Shown here: positions 47,756-56,524 of the stretch, one piece after another
Numbering within the stretch: position 1 is the first letter of the stretch
How the letters are laid out: the number at the start of each line of letters is the position of its first letter
Assembly (NCBI RefSeq): GCF_029873215.1
Contig: NZ_CP123620.1
Span: forward strand, 372,001-436,000
Length of the DNA: 64,000 nucleotides
Origin: Nocardioides sp. BP30
GTDB taxonomy: Bacteria; Actinomycetota; Actinomycetes; Propionibacteriales; Nocardioidaceae
Direction: 5' to 3'
The notes under the pieces: model-generated
What the model saw: the letters and a program-made list of their open reading frames with translations, nothing else
Told to the model about the DNA's origin: nothing
The model's database searches: none
Program-made: the position numbers and the translations under genes

Positions 47756-48310
47756 GTGGCACGAGCGGTGACTTCGACCGCGCTGACGCTGCATGAGGCG
47801 GCCGAGCGCTTGGCTGTCACGCCGCAAAGGATCAGCCAACTGTTAAAGCAGGGCGTGCTGACAGGGCCGTCCTACGGCCCCGGCCGTGCGCCGGCCAACG
47901 TGCCACGGGTGTCTCTCGAATCAGTGGCAGAGTACGAGCGACAAAGACCGGCCAGGACGTCCGGTCGCGCGATCCCAAACCGGACGATCCTCGAGTCCGA
48001 GGTGAAGGCTTTACGCGCGGACGTGGACCGACTGACGCGTGGGTCAGAGGCACGAGAGCGAGCTGCGCGACAGGCTGCGATGGAGCTCAAGGCCGGCGCC
48101 GACAGCATCTACGAACGGCTAACTGCTCGTATCGAGGAGAACCGGTCCCTTGCGGCACAGCTGGCGGCCGCTCGGGCCGAGCTGGAGACCGCACGTGGGG
48201 ATCTCTCGTTCGCCGCCGCACGGATCGATGCTCTGGAGTTGCGCGACCAGTCGCTTGGGAACGCACTTACTTCACTTCTCGTACCGGACTCTCCGGCCGA
48301 CATGGGCTGA
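47756..48310 (+). CDS. MerR-type HTH and coiled-coil DNA-binding protein
   Basis: The 184-residue protein starts at GTG 47756 (GTG 47768 is possible). LTLHEAAERLAVTPQRISQLLKQGVLTGP (about 9-37) is a MerR/excisionase-type helix-turn-helix. A long coiled coil (about 80-170) follows, with many Glu, Arg and Ala and ending GNALTSLLV. Such proteins (HTH plus coiled coil) include KfrA-like and regulatory types. It faces the NDT-MazG operon across the inverted sites and is probably its repressor or activator. A longer frame upstream has no homology. Confidence 0.7.
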   Translation: MARAVTSTALTLHEAAERLAVTPQRISQLLKQGVLTGPSYGPGRAPANVPRVSLESVAEYERQRPARTSGRAIPNRTILESEVKALRADVDRLTRGSEARERAARQAAMELKAGADSIYERLTARIEENRSLAAQLAAARAELETARGDLSFAAARIDALELRDQSLGNALTSLLVPDSPADMG

Positions 48311-48400
48311 CCACGATGGCGGAGTGGTCTTGGCGCGTCCGACGGGAGTCGGCTGCGTGGTTCGACCACCACGACGAGCCGGCGTGGGACTGATCGGGCT

Positions 48401-49261
48401 TCAGACTTGCGATTGGCCGCGCCGAAGGGTGCGCAGTGCTCGTCGGCGAACGTAAGCGATGTCGTCCCCGTATCTTGTGTGCCAGCATTCGAGGTGCTGC
48501 GTGACCCACGCTGGCTGGCTCTTCGATGCGTCGTTGAGCCAGTTCGCGACCGAATCCTGTACGTAGCGGTTTCGATCGTTGATTAGGCGATCAAGGATCG
48601 GTAGCGCCAGGCCAGGCTCGTCCTTGAGGAGCGTTATATGTGTGCTCCAGACTCCGCGTGGACGGATGACCTCGGATGCGAATCGCCGCACGCGCGGGTC
48701 CGGGTCCTCGGCGAATCTTTCGAGCTCTGCAATCGCAACATCGAGGTGCGCCGCGACAATCGGACGAAGAGAGAGCCATGCCCACTCACGCACGGCGAAA
48801 TGTGGGTCCGCCGCGAAGCCCTGTCCGAGTGCGAGTTGCGTCGCAATGGGGCGCGAGGTCATCGGGATGCTGAACGCGACCCAACCACGCACCGTGTCGC
48901 TCGACCATCGCGCCGCCTGCCCGTAGACGTCCTCGCCGTACTCGGCCCATAGGATCGCCGCGCCCGCCCGCATCCGGCCCAAGAAGTTCGGTATCCGCAT
49001 CTCCTGCGCGCGGTGGGCCTGCGACGGAACCGTGGATGCGAGTAACGCGCCCATGTCCATCGCCATCTGTTCGATGTGGTTCGCGCTCGCGCCCCCGGCC
49101 TCAAGCTCACGAAGTGCGTCGCTGGTTACGTCGGCGAGACGTCTTGCCCCGCGTCGCTCGGCCTGGATGAAGGCCGGCTCGAAACTGGTAACCGCGTGCA
49201 CTCGATCATGAGGCGCGGTGCGGGGCTCCGGGGGTTCGCTCGGCACGGGAGACGGTTGCAC
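48401..49261 (-). CDS. AlkD-like DNA alkylation repair HEAT-repeat protein
   Basis: The 286-residue protein is all-helical. Segments such as FAVREWAWLSLRPIVAAHL, DPDPRVRRFASEVIRPRGVW and LINDRNRYVQDSVANWLNDASK match the HEAT-like repeats of the AlkC/AlkD DNA glycosylase family (PF08713). AlkD removes 3-methyladenine and 7-methylguanine without base flipping. Whether the catalytic Asp/Trp set is kept cannot be decided by eye. The start is GTG 49261 and the first 20 residues are Pro-rich. It is convergent with the HTH gene after 90 bp. Confidence 0.75.
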   Translation of the reverse strand: MQPSPVPSEPPEPRTAPHDRVHAVTSFEPAFIQAERRGARRLADVTSDALRELEAGGASANHIEQMAMDMGALLASTVPSQAHRAQEMRIPNFLGRMRAGAAILWAEYGEDVYGQAARWSSDTVRGWVAFSIPMTSRPIATQLALGQGFAADPHFAVREWAWLSLRPIVAAHLDVAIAELERFAEDPDPRVRRFASEVIRPRGVWSTHITLLKDEPGLALPILDRLINDRNRYVQDSVANWLNDASKSQPAWVTQHLECWHTRYGDDIAYVRRRALRTLRRGQSQV

Positions 49262-49504
49262 GCCAGCAAGTGTGACTCAGCGGGGGGTCCCGCCAGGTCT
49301 GCGGCACGGATCGAGCGACGCCTCAGGCAGGGCCCAGGACCCTTGATGCACGCAACCCCTCGACATCCTGAGGCTCCATTACTAACCATCGCTCTTCCGA
49401 TTTCGGCCTCCGATGTGTATGACCTTCAGCGCGTTGTGAACGCGCTCCGGCGCACCAGAAAGTTGAAGTGGAGCCAGCCTTCCTCGGTGCGGAACTGGGT
49501 CACA

Positions 49505-49777
49505 TCAGCAGCCGGTCGTCGTGAAGTTGGTGTACTTCAACCCGTCCTGAGCCAGGCGGTCGGTGTTCGGGGTCCGGATCAGCCCTCCGAACGGCTCGAT
49601 CCAGCCGAACCCGATGTCGTCGATGATGACGTACGAGACGTTCGGGGCGTCGGCCGGCGCGGTCGGTGGCATCGGGAAGGCCGGCTCGGAGTCCTCCCAC
49701 GTGCGTCCGATCTCGCCAGGGAACCGCTCGCCCTCGAGGTAGGTCCTCATCGAGCCCTGAGCCTCCGGCATCGTCAT
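49505..49777 (-). pseudogene. Truncated arylsulfatase, N-terminal fragment
   Basis: From ATG 49777 the minus strand encodes an arylsulfatase start: FPGEIGRTWEDSEPAFP, then PNVSYVIIDDIGFGWIEPFG and TPNTDRLAQDGLKYTNFTTTGC. DDIGFG gives the calcium-binding Asp pair. The frame stops exactly where the family continues with the C-x-P-x-R modification motif. About 400 residues are missing, so no active enzyme is possible. The break marks the right edge of the island, and the missing part is not in the window. The 49262-49504 gap holds only unassigned sequence. Confidence 0.75.
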
Positions 49778-50072
49778 CACCCCGTCGTGTGTGCGCCGGT
49801 CCCGCGCCGGCGGCCACAGCAGCAACACACCGACCGACCCCACCTCGGGTCACCCGAAGCGGGCGAGACCGGGCGGGCGCCCCCGGCCCTCCCGTCCGGC
49901 ATCACGACAGGCCGAGCGTTCGACGATGCTCCATCTGTTTTTCCGATGCACTGGAGCGATAACAGGTATTGGCATCGACGGAGTCGCGGGACGCATAGTT
50001 CCAGCACCCCGTTCGGGGGAGGACAACGGTGTCCTGCAGACGCCCACTCCGATTCTCTCGCTAGGAGAACCG
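49778..50072. promoter_or_regulatory. Leader and promoter of the amine-catabolic operon
   Basis: This 295-bp stretch upstream of the permease has no gene. TAGGAGAA ends 6 bp before the ATG at 50073 and is the likely ribosome binding site. AT-richer sequence at about 49930-49975 is the likely promoter. No clear operator symmetry was found. Confidence 0.45.
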
Positions 50073-51476
50073 ATGTCCCAGTCCACAGAGTCAACCCTCG
50101 CGATCGAGCAGCGCACGATCGACCACATTCCCGTGCACGAGCGGCACGGCAAGGCACGTGACCTGTTCACCATCTGGTTCGGGTCGAACATCATGCTGCT
50201 CACGGTCGCGACCGGGGTGGTCGCCACCGCCGTCTACGGCCTGAACGTCTGGGCGGCGATCATCGCCCTGGTCCTCGGCAACGCCGTCGGAGCGGTCGTG
50301 ATGGCCCTGCACGCGGCGCAGGGACCGCAGATGGGCGTGCCGCAGATGCTGCAGACGCGGGCCCAGTTCGGCTCCTACGGCAGCCTGCTGATCGTCGTAC
50401 TGGTGATCTTCATGTACGTCGGCTTCTTCGCCTCCAACACCGTGCTCGGCGGCCAGGCGATCGCCTCCCTGTTCGGGATCGACGAGACCGTCGCGATCAT
50501 CGCCATCGGTGCGATCAGCGCGCTCGGTGCGGTGGTCGGCTACCGCCTCATCCATGCCCTCGGCGGGTTGATGAGCCTGGTCGCCGGCATCGTCATGGTG
50601 CTCGCGTTCGTCTGGGTGCTCTTCGTCCACCACCTCCCCGCGGGCACCATGCACGCCGGCGGCTTCACCGTCTCGGGCTTCATGGGCACCGTCTCACTCG
50701 CGGCGCTGTGGCAGATCGCCTACGCGCCGTACGTCTCGGACTACACCCGCTACATGCCGCGCGACACAGGGGTGCGGCCGGCGTTCTGGGCCACCTACTG
50801 GGGCTGCACGCTCGGCTCGCTCTTCCCGATGATCCTCGGCGGCCTGGTCGGTGCCGCGCTGCCGGACGCCGACACCGTGACCGGCCTGCACGACCTGAGT
50901 GGCGGCATCGGCGGGCTGGTGGTCGGCGTCTTCGGCATCGGCATCGCGATCACCAACTCGATGAACCTCTACTGCGGGGCCCTCTCGACGATCACCGTCG
51001 GACAGACGCTGGCGCCGCACTGGAAGCCGAAGGCCGGCACCCGCGCCGTCATCTCGATCGCGCTGTGCGCCGTCGCCCTGGTGATGGGCATCGCCGGCAA
51101 GGACAACTTCCTGGTGAACTTCACGAACTTCATGCTCCTGCTGCTGTGCGTGCTGGTGCCGTGGACGGCGGTCAACCTGGTCGACTACTACGCGATCAAG
51201 CACGGCGTCTACGACATCGAGTCGCTCTTCGAGGCCGACGGCGGCCGCTACGGGCGGGTCAACGTCATCGCCGTCAGCTGCTACGTGCTGGGCATCGCGA
51301 TCCAGCTGCCCTTCATCGACACCACGATCTGGGAGGGACCGATCGCGAAGTCACTCGGCGGGGTCGACATCTCCTGGATCGTCGGGCTGCTGGTCATCTG
51401 CCCGCTCTACTACGTGCTGATGAAGCGGTTCCCGCGCCTGTCCGGCGTACGCGTCGAGGCCGTCGAGGTCGCCTGA
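50073..51476 (+). CDS. NCS1 family purine/cytosine-type permease
   Basis: The 467-residue protein has 12 predicted membrane helices. It starts at ATG 50073 with TAGGAGAA upstream. HGKARDLFTIWFGSNIMLLTVATG is the NCS1 (CodB-like) signature, and ALWQIAYAPYVSDYTRYMPRDT is the second conserved region. It imports purines, pyrimidines, thiamine, allantoin or similar N-heterocycles with a cation. It is the first gene of a nine-gene operon with gaps of 16 bp or less, so it should import a substrate handled by the following enzymes. Confidence 0.93.
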   Translation: MSQSTESTLAIEQRTIDHIPVHERHGKARDLFTIWFGSNIMLLTVATGVVATAVYGLNVWAAIIALVLGNAVGAVVMALHAAQGPQMGVPQMLQTRAQFGSYGSLLIVVLVIFMYVGFFASNTVLGGQAIASLFGIDETVAIIAIGAISALGAVVGYRLIHALGGLMSLVAGIVMVLAFVWVLFVHHLPAGTMHAGGFTVSGFMGTVSLAALWQIAYAPYVSDYTRYMPRDTGVRPAFWATYWGCTLGSLFPMILGGLVGAALPDADTVTGLHDLSGGIGGLVVGVFGIGIAITNSMNLYCGALSTITVGQTLAPHWKPKAGTRAVISIALCAVALVMGIAGKDNFLVNFTNFMLLLLCVLVPWTAVNLVDYYAIKHGVYDIESLFEADGGRYGRVNVIAVSCYVLGIAIQLPFIDTTIWEGPIAKSLGGVDISWIVGLLVICPLYYVLMKRFPRLSGVRVEAVEVA

Positions 51477-51479
51477 GCG

Positions 51480-53030
51480 ATGACGACCTATGACTACGTC
51501 GTCGTGGGAGGCGGTACGGCGGGATCCCTGCTCGCCGGTCGCCTGTCCGAGGACCCGGCCGTCTCGGTGGCGCTGGTCGAGTGGGGGCCCGACGACGCGG
51601 ACGAGCCGCGCGCGCACTCCATCCGGCGCTGGGCGGAGATGCTCGAGGGCGAGTACGACCTCGACTACCGCAGCGTGCCGCAGGAGCGCGGCAACTCGAA
51701 CATCCGCCAGGCGCGGATGCGGATCCTGGGCGGGTGCTCGACGGCGAACACGATGATCTCGTGGCGGACGCTCGCCGCCGACCTGGACGACTGGGTCGCC
51801 CGCGGCGCCGCGGGTTGGGGCGCCGAGATCGTGCAGCCCTACTACGAGCGGCTGCTGACGCCGATCGTCCCGGTCGCCCCGGCGGACCGCAACCCCTTCG
51901 TCGCGGAGATGGTCGAGGCCGCTTCCACAGCGCTCGACCTGCCGGTCAAGGAGCGCTGGAACGACGGCTCCCTGGATGAGGAGGCCGTCGGGACAGGGTT
52001 CTTCGAGATCGGGTACACGCCCGAGACCAACCTGCGCTCCTCGACCTCGCAGCACTACCTGCCGACGGCGCTGCGTGCCGAGCGGCCCAACCTCACGGTC
52101 CTGCTCGGCCGGCGGGTGACCCGGCTGGTCCTCGACGGCACCCGGGTCGCAGGGGTCGAGACGTCCGAGGGACTCGTGGTCGAGGCCGTGCGGGAGACGA
52201 TCCTGTGCTGCGGCGCGATCGACTCGCCGCGGCTGCTCCAGCTCTCGGGCATCGGGCCGAAGGCCGTCCTCGAGGAGGCGGGTGTCCCCGTCGTGGTCGA
52301 CCTGCCGGGTGTAGGCGAGAACCTGATGGATCACGCCGAGGGTCTCATCGTCTGGGAGGCGAGGGACGTGCCGCCGGTCTCGGTCAGCGCGACCGGCTGG
52401 GACGCCGGGGCCCTGGTGGTGGTGGACGAGCCGCGCAACCGGCCCGACATCCTCATGCACTTCCCGGTCGAGGCGGTCGCCGACCACGCCGTCTCCTACG
52501 GGGTCGAGCTGCCCGAGCGGATCGTCGCGATCGCACCGAACGTCGCCGTACCGGCGAGCCGGGGCCGGGTCTGGATCACCAGCGCCGACCCGGAGGCGGC
52601 ACCGTCGATCGACTACCGCTACTTCACCGACCCCGAGGGCCATGACGAGCGGATCCTCGTCGAAGGCATCCGGCTCGCACGCCGGATCGCCGCGACCGAG
52701 CCGCTGGCCCGCCATCTCGTGCGCGAGGTCTTCCCGGGATCCGAGCGGCAGACGGATGCCGAGCTCGGCGAGATCCTGCGGGCGACCCACCAGACCGTCT
52801 ACCACGTCTCCGGCACCTGCAGGATCGGCGCGGACGACGACCCGATGGCGGTGCTCTCCCCCGACCTGACCGTCCGGGGCGTGGAGGGGCTGCGCGTCGT
52901 CGACGCGTCGGTCTTCCCGCAACTGGTCTCCACCAACCCCGTCGTCACGGTGATGCTCGTCGCCGAGCGGGCCGTGGACCTGATCCGAAGCAGTGGCGCT
53001 ACCCCTGAAGGAAGGCGAGCAGAAGCGTGA
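51480..53030 (+). CDS. GMC family FAD-dependent oxidoreductase
   Basis: The 516-residue protein begins with YDYVVVGGGTAGSLLAGRLSE, an FAD Rossmann motif. MRILGGCSTANTMISWR is the GMC signature 1, and GAIDSPRLLQLSGIGP is signature 2. The C-terminal VYHVSGTCRIG carries the catalytic His, and STNPVVTVMLVAERAVDLI the Asn. GMC enzymes oxidise alcohols to aldehydes, as in choline oxidase or betA-type dehydrogenases. Here an alcohol-bearing amine is plausible. The gap to the permease is 3 bp, and the FMO start overlaps its stop. Confidence 0.92.
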   Translation: MTTYDYVVVGGGTAGSLLAGRLSEDPAVSVALVEWGPDDADEPRAHSIRRWAEMLEGEYDLDYRSVPQERGNSNIRQARMRILGGCSTANTMISWRTLAADLDDWVARGAAGWGAEIVQPYYERLLTPIVPVAPADRNPFVAEMVEAASTALDLPVKERWNDGSLDEEAVGTGFFEIGYTPETNLRSSTSQHYLPTALRAERPNLTVLLGRRVTRLVLDGTRVAGVETSEGLVVEAVRETILCCGAIDSPRLLQLSGIGPKAVLEEAGVPVVVDLPGVGENLMDHAEGLIVWEARDVPPVSVSATGWDAGALVVVDEPRNRPDILMHFPVEAVADHAVSYGVELPERIVAIAPNVAVPASRGRVWITSADPEAAPSIDYRYFTDPEGHDERILVEGIRLARRIAATEPLARHLVREVFPGSERQTDAELGEILRATHQTVYHVSGTCRIGADDDPMAVLSPDLTVRGVEGLRVVDASVFPQLVSTNPVVTVMLVAERAVDLIRSSGATPEGRRAEA

Positions 53031-54280
53031 CGAGTGAAGACGTCGAGGTCGTCGTGATCGGCGCCGGACAGGCCGGGATCGCGATGAGCGAGCACCTGGG
53101 CAACGCAGGCATCCCGCACGTCGTCCTCGAGCGGGCCCGCATCGCCGAGAAGTGGCGGACGGGACGCTGGGACTCGCTGGTGGCCAACGGCCCCGCCTGG
53201 CACGACCGGTTCCCGAGCCTCTCCTTCGACTCCGACCCCGACGGGTTCCCGGCCAAGGACGAGGTCGCGAGCTACTTCGAGACCTACGCGGCCACGATCG
53301 GAGCACCGGTGCGAACCGGCGTCGAGGTGACGTCGGTGACCAAGAACGAGGGCGCTCCCGGCTTCCGGGTGGAGACCGCGACGGGCACCCTGAACGCCCG
53401 TTACGTCGTCTCGGCGACGGGTGCGTTCCACACGCCGGTGATCCCGCCGGTGGTCCCGGCCGGCACCGGCGTCGAGCAGATCCACTCGGCGGCGTACCGC
53501 AATCCCGGCCAGCTGCCGGCCGGAGGCGTGCTGGTGGTCGGTGCCGGCTCGTCCGGGGTCCAGATCGCCGCCGAGCTCCGCGCCTCGGGACGGGACGTCT
53601 TCTTGTCGGTCGGGCCGCACGACCGGCCGCCGCGGCGATACCGCGGACGGGACTTCGTGTGGTGGCTCGGCGTGCTGGGCAAGTGGGACGCGACCACGCC
53701 GCCCCTGGGTGCCGAGCACGTCACCATCGCCGTCAGCGGCGCCGACGGCGGCCGCACCGTCGACTTCCGCGACCTGGCCGCGGCCGGGATCACCCTGGTC
53801 GGCCGCACCCGTGCCTGCCGGTCCGGCGTGGTCGAGTTCGAGGACGATCTCGCCCGCAACATCCACGCCGGCGACGCCAACCTCCTCGCCCTGCTCGCCG
53901 AGGCCGACGCGTACGTCGAGCGCAACGGCCTCGACCTTCCGGCCGAGCCGGAGGCGCACGTCCTGGGGCCCGACCCCGCCTGCGTGACTGACCCCCTCGC
54001 CCGGCTCGACCTGGCGGAGGCCGGGATCGGGTCCATCGTCTGGGCCACCGGCTACGGCCAGGACTTCTCCTGGCTCAAGGTCGACGCCTTCGACGGGGCC
54101 GGCCGGCCGAGGCACCAGCGAGGCGTGGGTGCCGAGCCGGGTGTCTACTTCCTCGGACTGCCCTGGCTCTCGCGCCGCGGCTCCAGCTTCATCTGGGGTG
54201 TGTGGCACGACGCCAAGTACATCGCCGACCAGATCGTGATCCAGCGCGGCTACGCCGCCGCCTACAGCCACGCCGAATAA
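53027..54280 (+). CDS. FAD-dependent monooxygenase/oxidoreductase (CzcO/FMO-like)
   Basis: The 417-residue protein starts VVVIGAGQAGIAMSEHL (FAD motif). EKWRTGRWDSLVANGPAWHDRFPS is typical of the FMO and Baeyer-Villiger-related class. GGVLVVGAGSSGVQIAAELR is the second nucleotide motif, for NADPH. Late SIVWATGYGQDFSWLKVDAF is the usual ATG-Y motif. It should oxygenate or oxidise an amine or carbonyl with NADPH. It overlaps the GMC gene by 4 bp. Confidence 0.88.
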   Translation: MTSEDVEVVVIGAGQAGIAMSEHLGNAGIPHVVLERARIAEKWRTGRWDSLVANGPAWHDRFPSLSFDSDPDGFPAKDEVASYFETYAATIGAPVRTGVEVTSVTKNEGAPGFRVETATGTLNARYVVSATGAFHTPVIPPVVPAGTGVEQIHSAAYRNPGQLPAGGVLVVGAGSSGVQIAAELRASGRDVFLSVGPHDRPPRRYRGRDFVWWLGVLGKWDATTPPLGAEHVTIAVSGADGGRTVDFRDLAAAGITLVGRTRACRSGVVEFEDDLARNIHAGDANLLALLAEADAYVERNGLDLPAEPEAHVLGPDPACVTDPLARLDLAEAGIGSIVWATGYGQDFSWLKVDAFDGAGRPRHQRGVGAEPGVYFLGLPWLSRRGSSFIWGVWHDAKYIADQIVIQRGYAAAYSHAE

Positions 54281-54296
54281 GGAGACCCGAGCCCTC

Positions 54297-54719
54297 GTGA
54301 CCCACCACACCCGCATCCGGCCGTTCAACACCAAGGACACCTACCCGGAGCAGAACCTCGACAACGACCTGTGCCAGGCCGTCGTCGCCAACGGTGTCGT
54401 CTACATCCGCGGCCAGATCGGCCAGGACCTCGACACCCGCGAGAGCGTCGGCATCGGCGACGTCGAGGCGCAGACCGAGAAGGCGATGGCGAACATCAAG
54501 ATGCTCGTCGAGGAGGCCGGTGGCTCGCTCGAGGACATCGTGAAGGTGGTCGTCTACCTCGTCGACGTCCGGTACCGCGAGGCCGTCTACCGGGTGATGG
54601 GCAGGTGGCTCACGGGCGTCTTCCCGGTCTCCACCGGCCTGGTCGTCTCGGCGCTCGCACGGCCGGAATGGCTGGTCGAGATCGACGCCACCGCCGTGTT
54701 GCCGGCGGAGTCCCGATGA
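54297..54719 (+). CDS. RidA/YjgF family enamine/imine deaminase
   Basis: The 140-residue protein has GVVYIRGQIGQDLDT, EAQTEKAMANIKMLVEEAGG and DIVKVVVYLVDVRYR. These are RidA core segments, with EIDATAVLP at the end. The usual active-site Arg in the C-terminal region is not obvious, since the position is occupied in ARPEWLVEIDA. RidA proteins hydrolyse reactive imine or enamine intermediates, which fits amine oxidation by neighbouring enzymes. It overlaps the next ATG as ATGA. Confidence 0.88.
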   Translation: MTHHTRIRPFNTKDTYPEQNLDNDLCQAVVANGVVYIRGQIGQDLDTRESVGIGDVEAQTEKAMANIKMLVEEAGGSLEDIVKVVVYLVDVRYREAVYRVMGRWLTGVFPVSTGLVVSALARPEWLVEIDATAVLPAESR

Positions 54720-55390
54720 CCTTCTCGCTGACCGCCCGCGACCCCGAGACCGGCGCGTTCGGCATCGCCGTCACCTCGTCGAGTCCTGCGGTGGCCGCCC
54801 GCTGCGCCCACCTCGCCGCGGGCGTCGGGGCGGTGGCCTCGCAGAACGTCACCAACCCGGCGCTAGGCATGCGCGGGCTGGAGCTGCTGGCGGACGGGAC
54901 CTCCGCGCAGGAGGTGCTCGACCGGCTCGTCGTCGGCGAGCGGTTCCCCGAGTACCGCCAGCTCGCCGTCGTCGACGGCCGCGGAGCGGTCGCCGCCTAC
55001 GAGGGCGCCGCGACGCTGGGCGTGCACGCCGTCGCGGTCGGCGAGGAGTGCGTCGCGGCCGGCAACCTCCTGGCCGACGATCGCATCCCCACGGCCGTCG
55101 TCGCCGCCTACGCCGCCAGCCCCGCGGCCTGCTTCGAGGGCCGGCTGCTCGACGGCCTGCTCGGTGGACTGGCCGCCGGCGGCGAGGCCGGTCCGGTCCG
55201 GTCGGCCGGTCTCTCGGTGGTCGAGGACGTCGCCTGGCGGGTCACCGATCTGCGCGTGGACGACCACGACGCACCGCTCCAGGAGCTCGCCAGGCTGCTC
55301 GCGCTGTGGCTCCCGCAGAAGTCCGACTACCGCGTCCGCGGCCTCGACCCCACGGTGGCGCCGTCGTACGGCGTTCCCGGGGACGAGTGA
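54716..55390 (+). CDS. DUF1028 family Ntn-hydrolase-like protein
   Basis: The 224-residue protein begins MTFSLTARDPETGAFGIAVTSSSPAVAARC and continues GVGAVASQNVTNPALGMRGLELLADG, the DUF1028 pattern. The family has an Ntn-hydrolase-like fold and often sits with RidA and M20 peptidases. Its activity is not established. ATG 54716 overlaps the ridA-like stop, so translation is coupled. Confidence 0.87.
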   Translation: MTFSLTARDPETGAFGIAVTSSSPAVAARCAHLAAGVGAVASQNVTNPALGMRGLELLADGTSAQEVLDRLVVGERFPEYRQLAVVDGRGAVAAYEGAATLGVHAVAVGEECVAAGNLLADDRIPTAVVAAYAASPAACFEGRLLDGLLGGLAAGGEAGPVRSAGLSVVEDVAWRVTDLRVDDHDAPLQELARLLALWLPQKSDYRVRGLDPTVAPSYGVPGDE

Positions 55391-55393
55391 GCC

Positions 55394-56524
55394 ATGGGCG
55401 ACCCGAAGCAGCTCGTGGCCGATGAGGTCCGCAGGCGGTCCGGCAGCCTGGTCGGGCTCAGCCACGCGATCCATGCCCTCGCCGAGGTGGCCTGGCAGGA
55501 ACACGCGTCGGCGCAGACCCTGACGGAGTGGCTGGCCACCGAGGGCTTCACCGTGGAGACGGGTCAGGCCGGCCTGTCGACGGCGTTCGTCGCGACCCGT
55601 ACCGGCTCCGGCTCCGACTCCGGCCCGAGGGTGGCGTTCGTGGCCGAGTACGACGCGCTGCCGGGACTCGGTCACGCCTGCGGGCACAACATCATCGCCT
55701 CCGCCGCCTGCGGCGCGGCAGCGGCCCTCGCCGCCGTCGTACCGGAGTTGACCGTCTCGGTCATCGGGACCCCGGCCGAGGAGGGCGGCGGTGGCAAGAT
55801 CGCGCTGCTCGACGCCGGTGTCTTCGACAGCGTGGACGCCGCGCTGATGGTGCATCCCGGGCCCCGCGACTTCCTCTACGCGCGGCCGTTCGCCGTCGCG
55901 CACCTGGAGGTCGAGTACAGCGGGTACGGCGCCCATGCGGCCGCCTACCCCGAGCTGGGCCGCAACGCCGCCGACGCCTTCACCCTCGCCCAGGTCGCCA
56001 TCGGCCTGCTGCGCCAGCAGCTGCCTGCGGGCACGAGGGTGCACGGCATCGTCATCGAGGCCGGCACCGCGGCGAACGCCATCCCGGAGCACTCCGTCGG
56101 CCACTGGTACGTCCGGGCCGAGAGCCTGGCCGAGCTGGAACCGCTGGTCGAGCGGGTCCTCGACTGCTTCCGGGCCGGCGCGCTCGCCACCGGGTGCGAG
56201 CTGGCGTTCCACGAGACCAGCCCGCGCTACGCGGAGTTCCGCAACGACGAGGCCATGGTCGAGATGTTCGACGCCAACGCCACCGCGCTGGGCCGCCGTT
56301 TCGACAGGGGCCGGGCGGGCATGAACACCGCCTCCACCGACATGGGCAACGTCTCGCAGGTCGTCCGCGCGATCCATCCCTACATCGGCATCGACACCGA
56401 GGCCGTCAACCATCAGGCGGCCTTCGCCGACGCCGCCGTCACCGACGCCGCCGACCGTGCGGTGCTCGACGGCGCGGTGCTGCTCGCCCAGACCGCCTAC
56501 GACTTCGCCACGGAGGAATCGTGA
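55394..56524 (+). CDS. M20 family amidohydrolase/peptidase
   Basis: The 376-residue protein carries M20/AbgB-like motifs: VAFVAEYDALPGLGHACGHNIIASA with metal-binding His and Asp residues, and GTPAEEGGGGKIALLDAGV with the catalytic Glu. It also has SGYGAHAAAYPELGRNAADAF of the dimerisation domain and NTASTDMGNVSQVV near the C-terminus. It hydrolyses N-acyl or dipeptide amide bonds. In this operon it may deacylate an N-acylated substrate. It is coupled to the aldehyde dehydrogenase by a 4-bp overlap. Confidence 0.9.
   Translation: MGDPKQLVADEVRRRSGSLVGLSHAIHALAEVAWQEHASAQTLTEWLATEGFTVETGQAGLSTAFVATRTGSGSDSGPRVAFVAEYDALPGLGHACGHNIIASAACGAAAALAAVVPELTVSVIGTPAEEGGGGKIALLDAGVFDSVDAALMVHPGPRDFLYARPFAVAHLEVEYSGYGAHAAAYPELGRNAADAFTLAQVAIGLLRQQLPAGTRVHGIVIEAGTAANAIPEHSVGHWYVRAESLAELEPLVERVLDCFRAGALATGCELAFHETSPRYAEFRNDEAMVEMFDANATALGRRFDRGRAGMNTASTDMGNVSQVVRAIHPYIGIDTEAVNHQAAFADAAVTDAADRAVLDGAVLLAQTAYDFATEES

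Noticed and set aside
49430..49504. Minus-strand stretch reading FRTEEGWLHFNFLVRRSAFTT, slightly like an IS3 transposase piece
   Set aside because: Only about 25 codons before a stop, and the similarity to transposase segments is too weak to claim an insertion sequence.
51842..52252. Small minus-strand frames inside the GMC oxidoreductase gene
   Set aside because: Out-of-frame shadows with no start context or homology.
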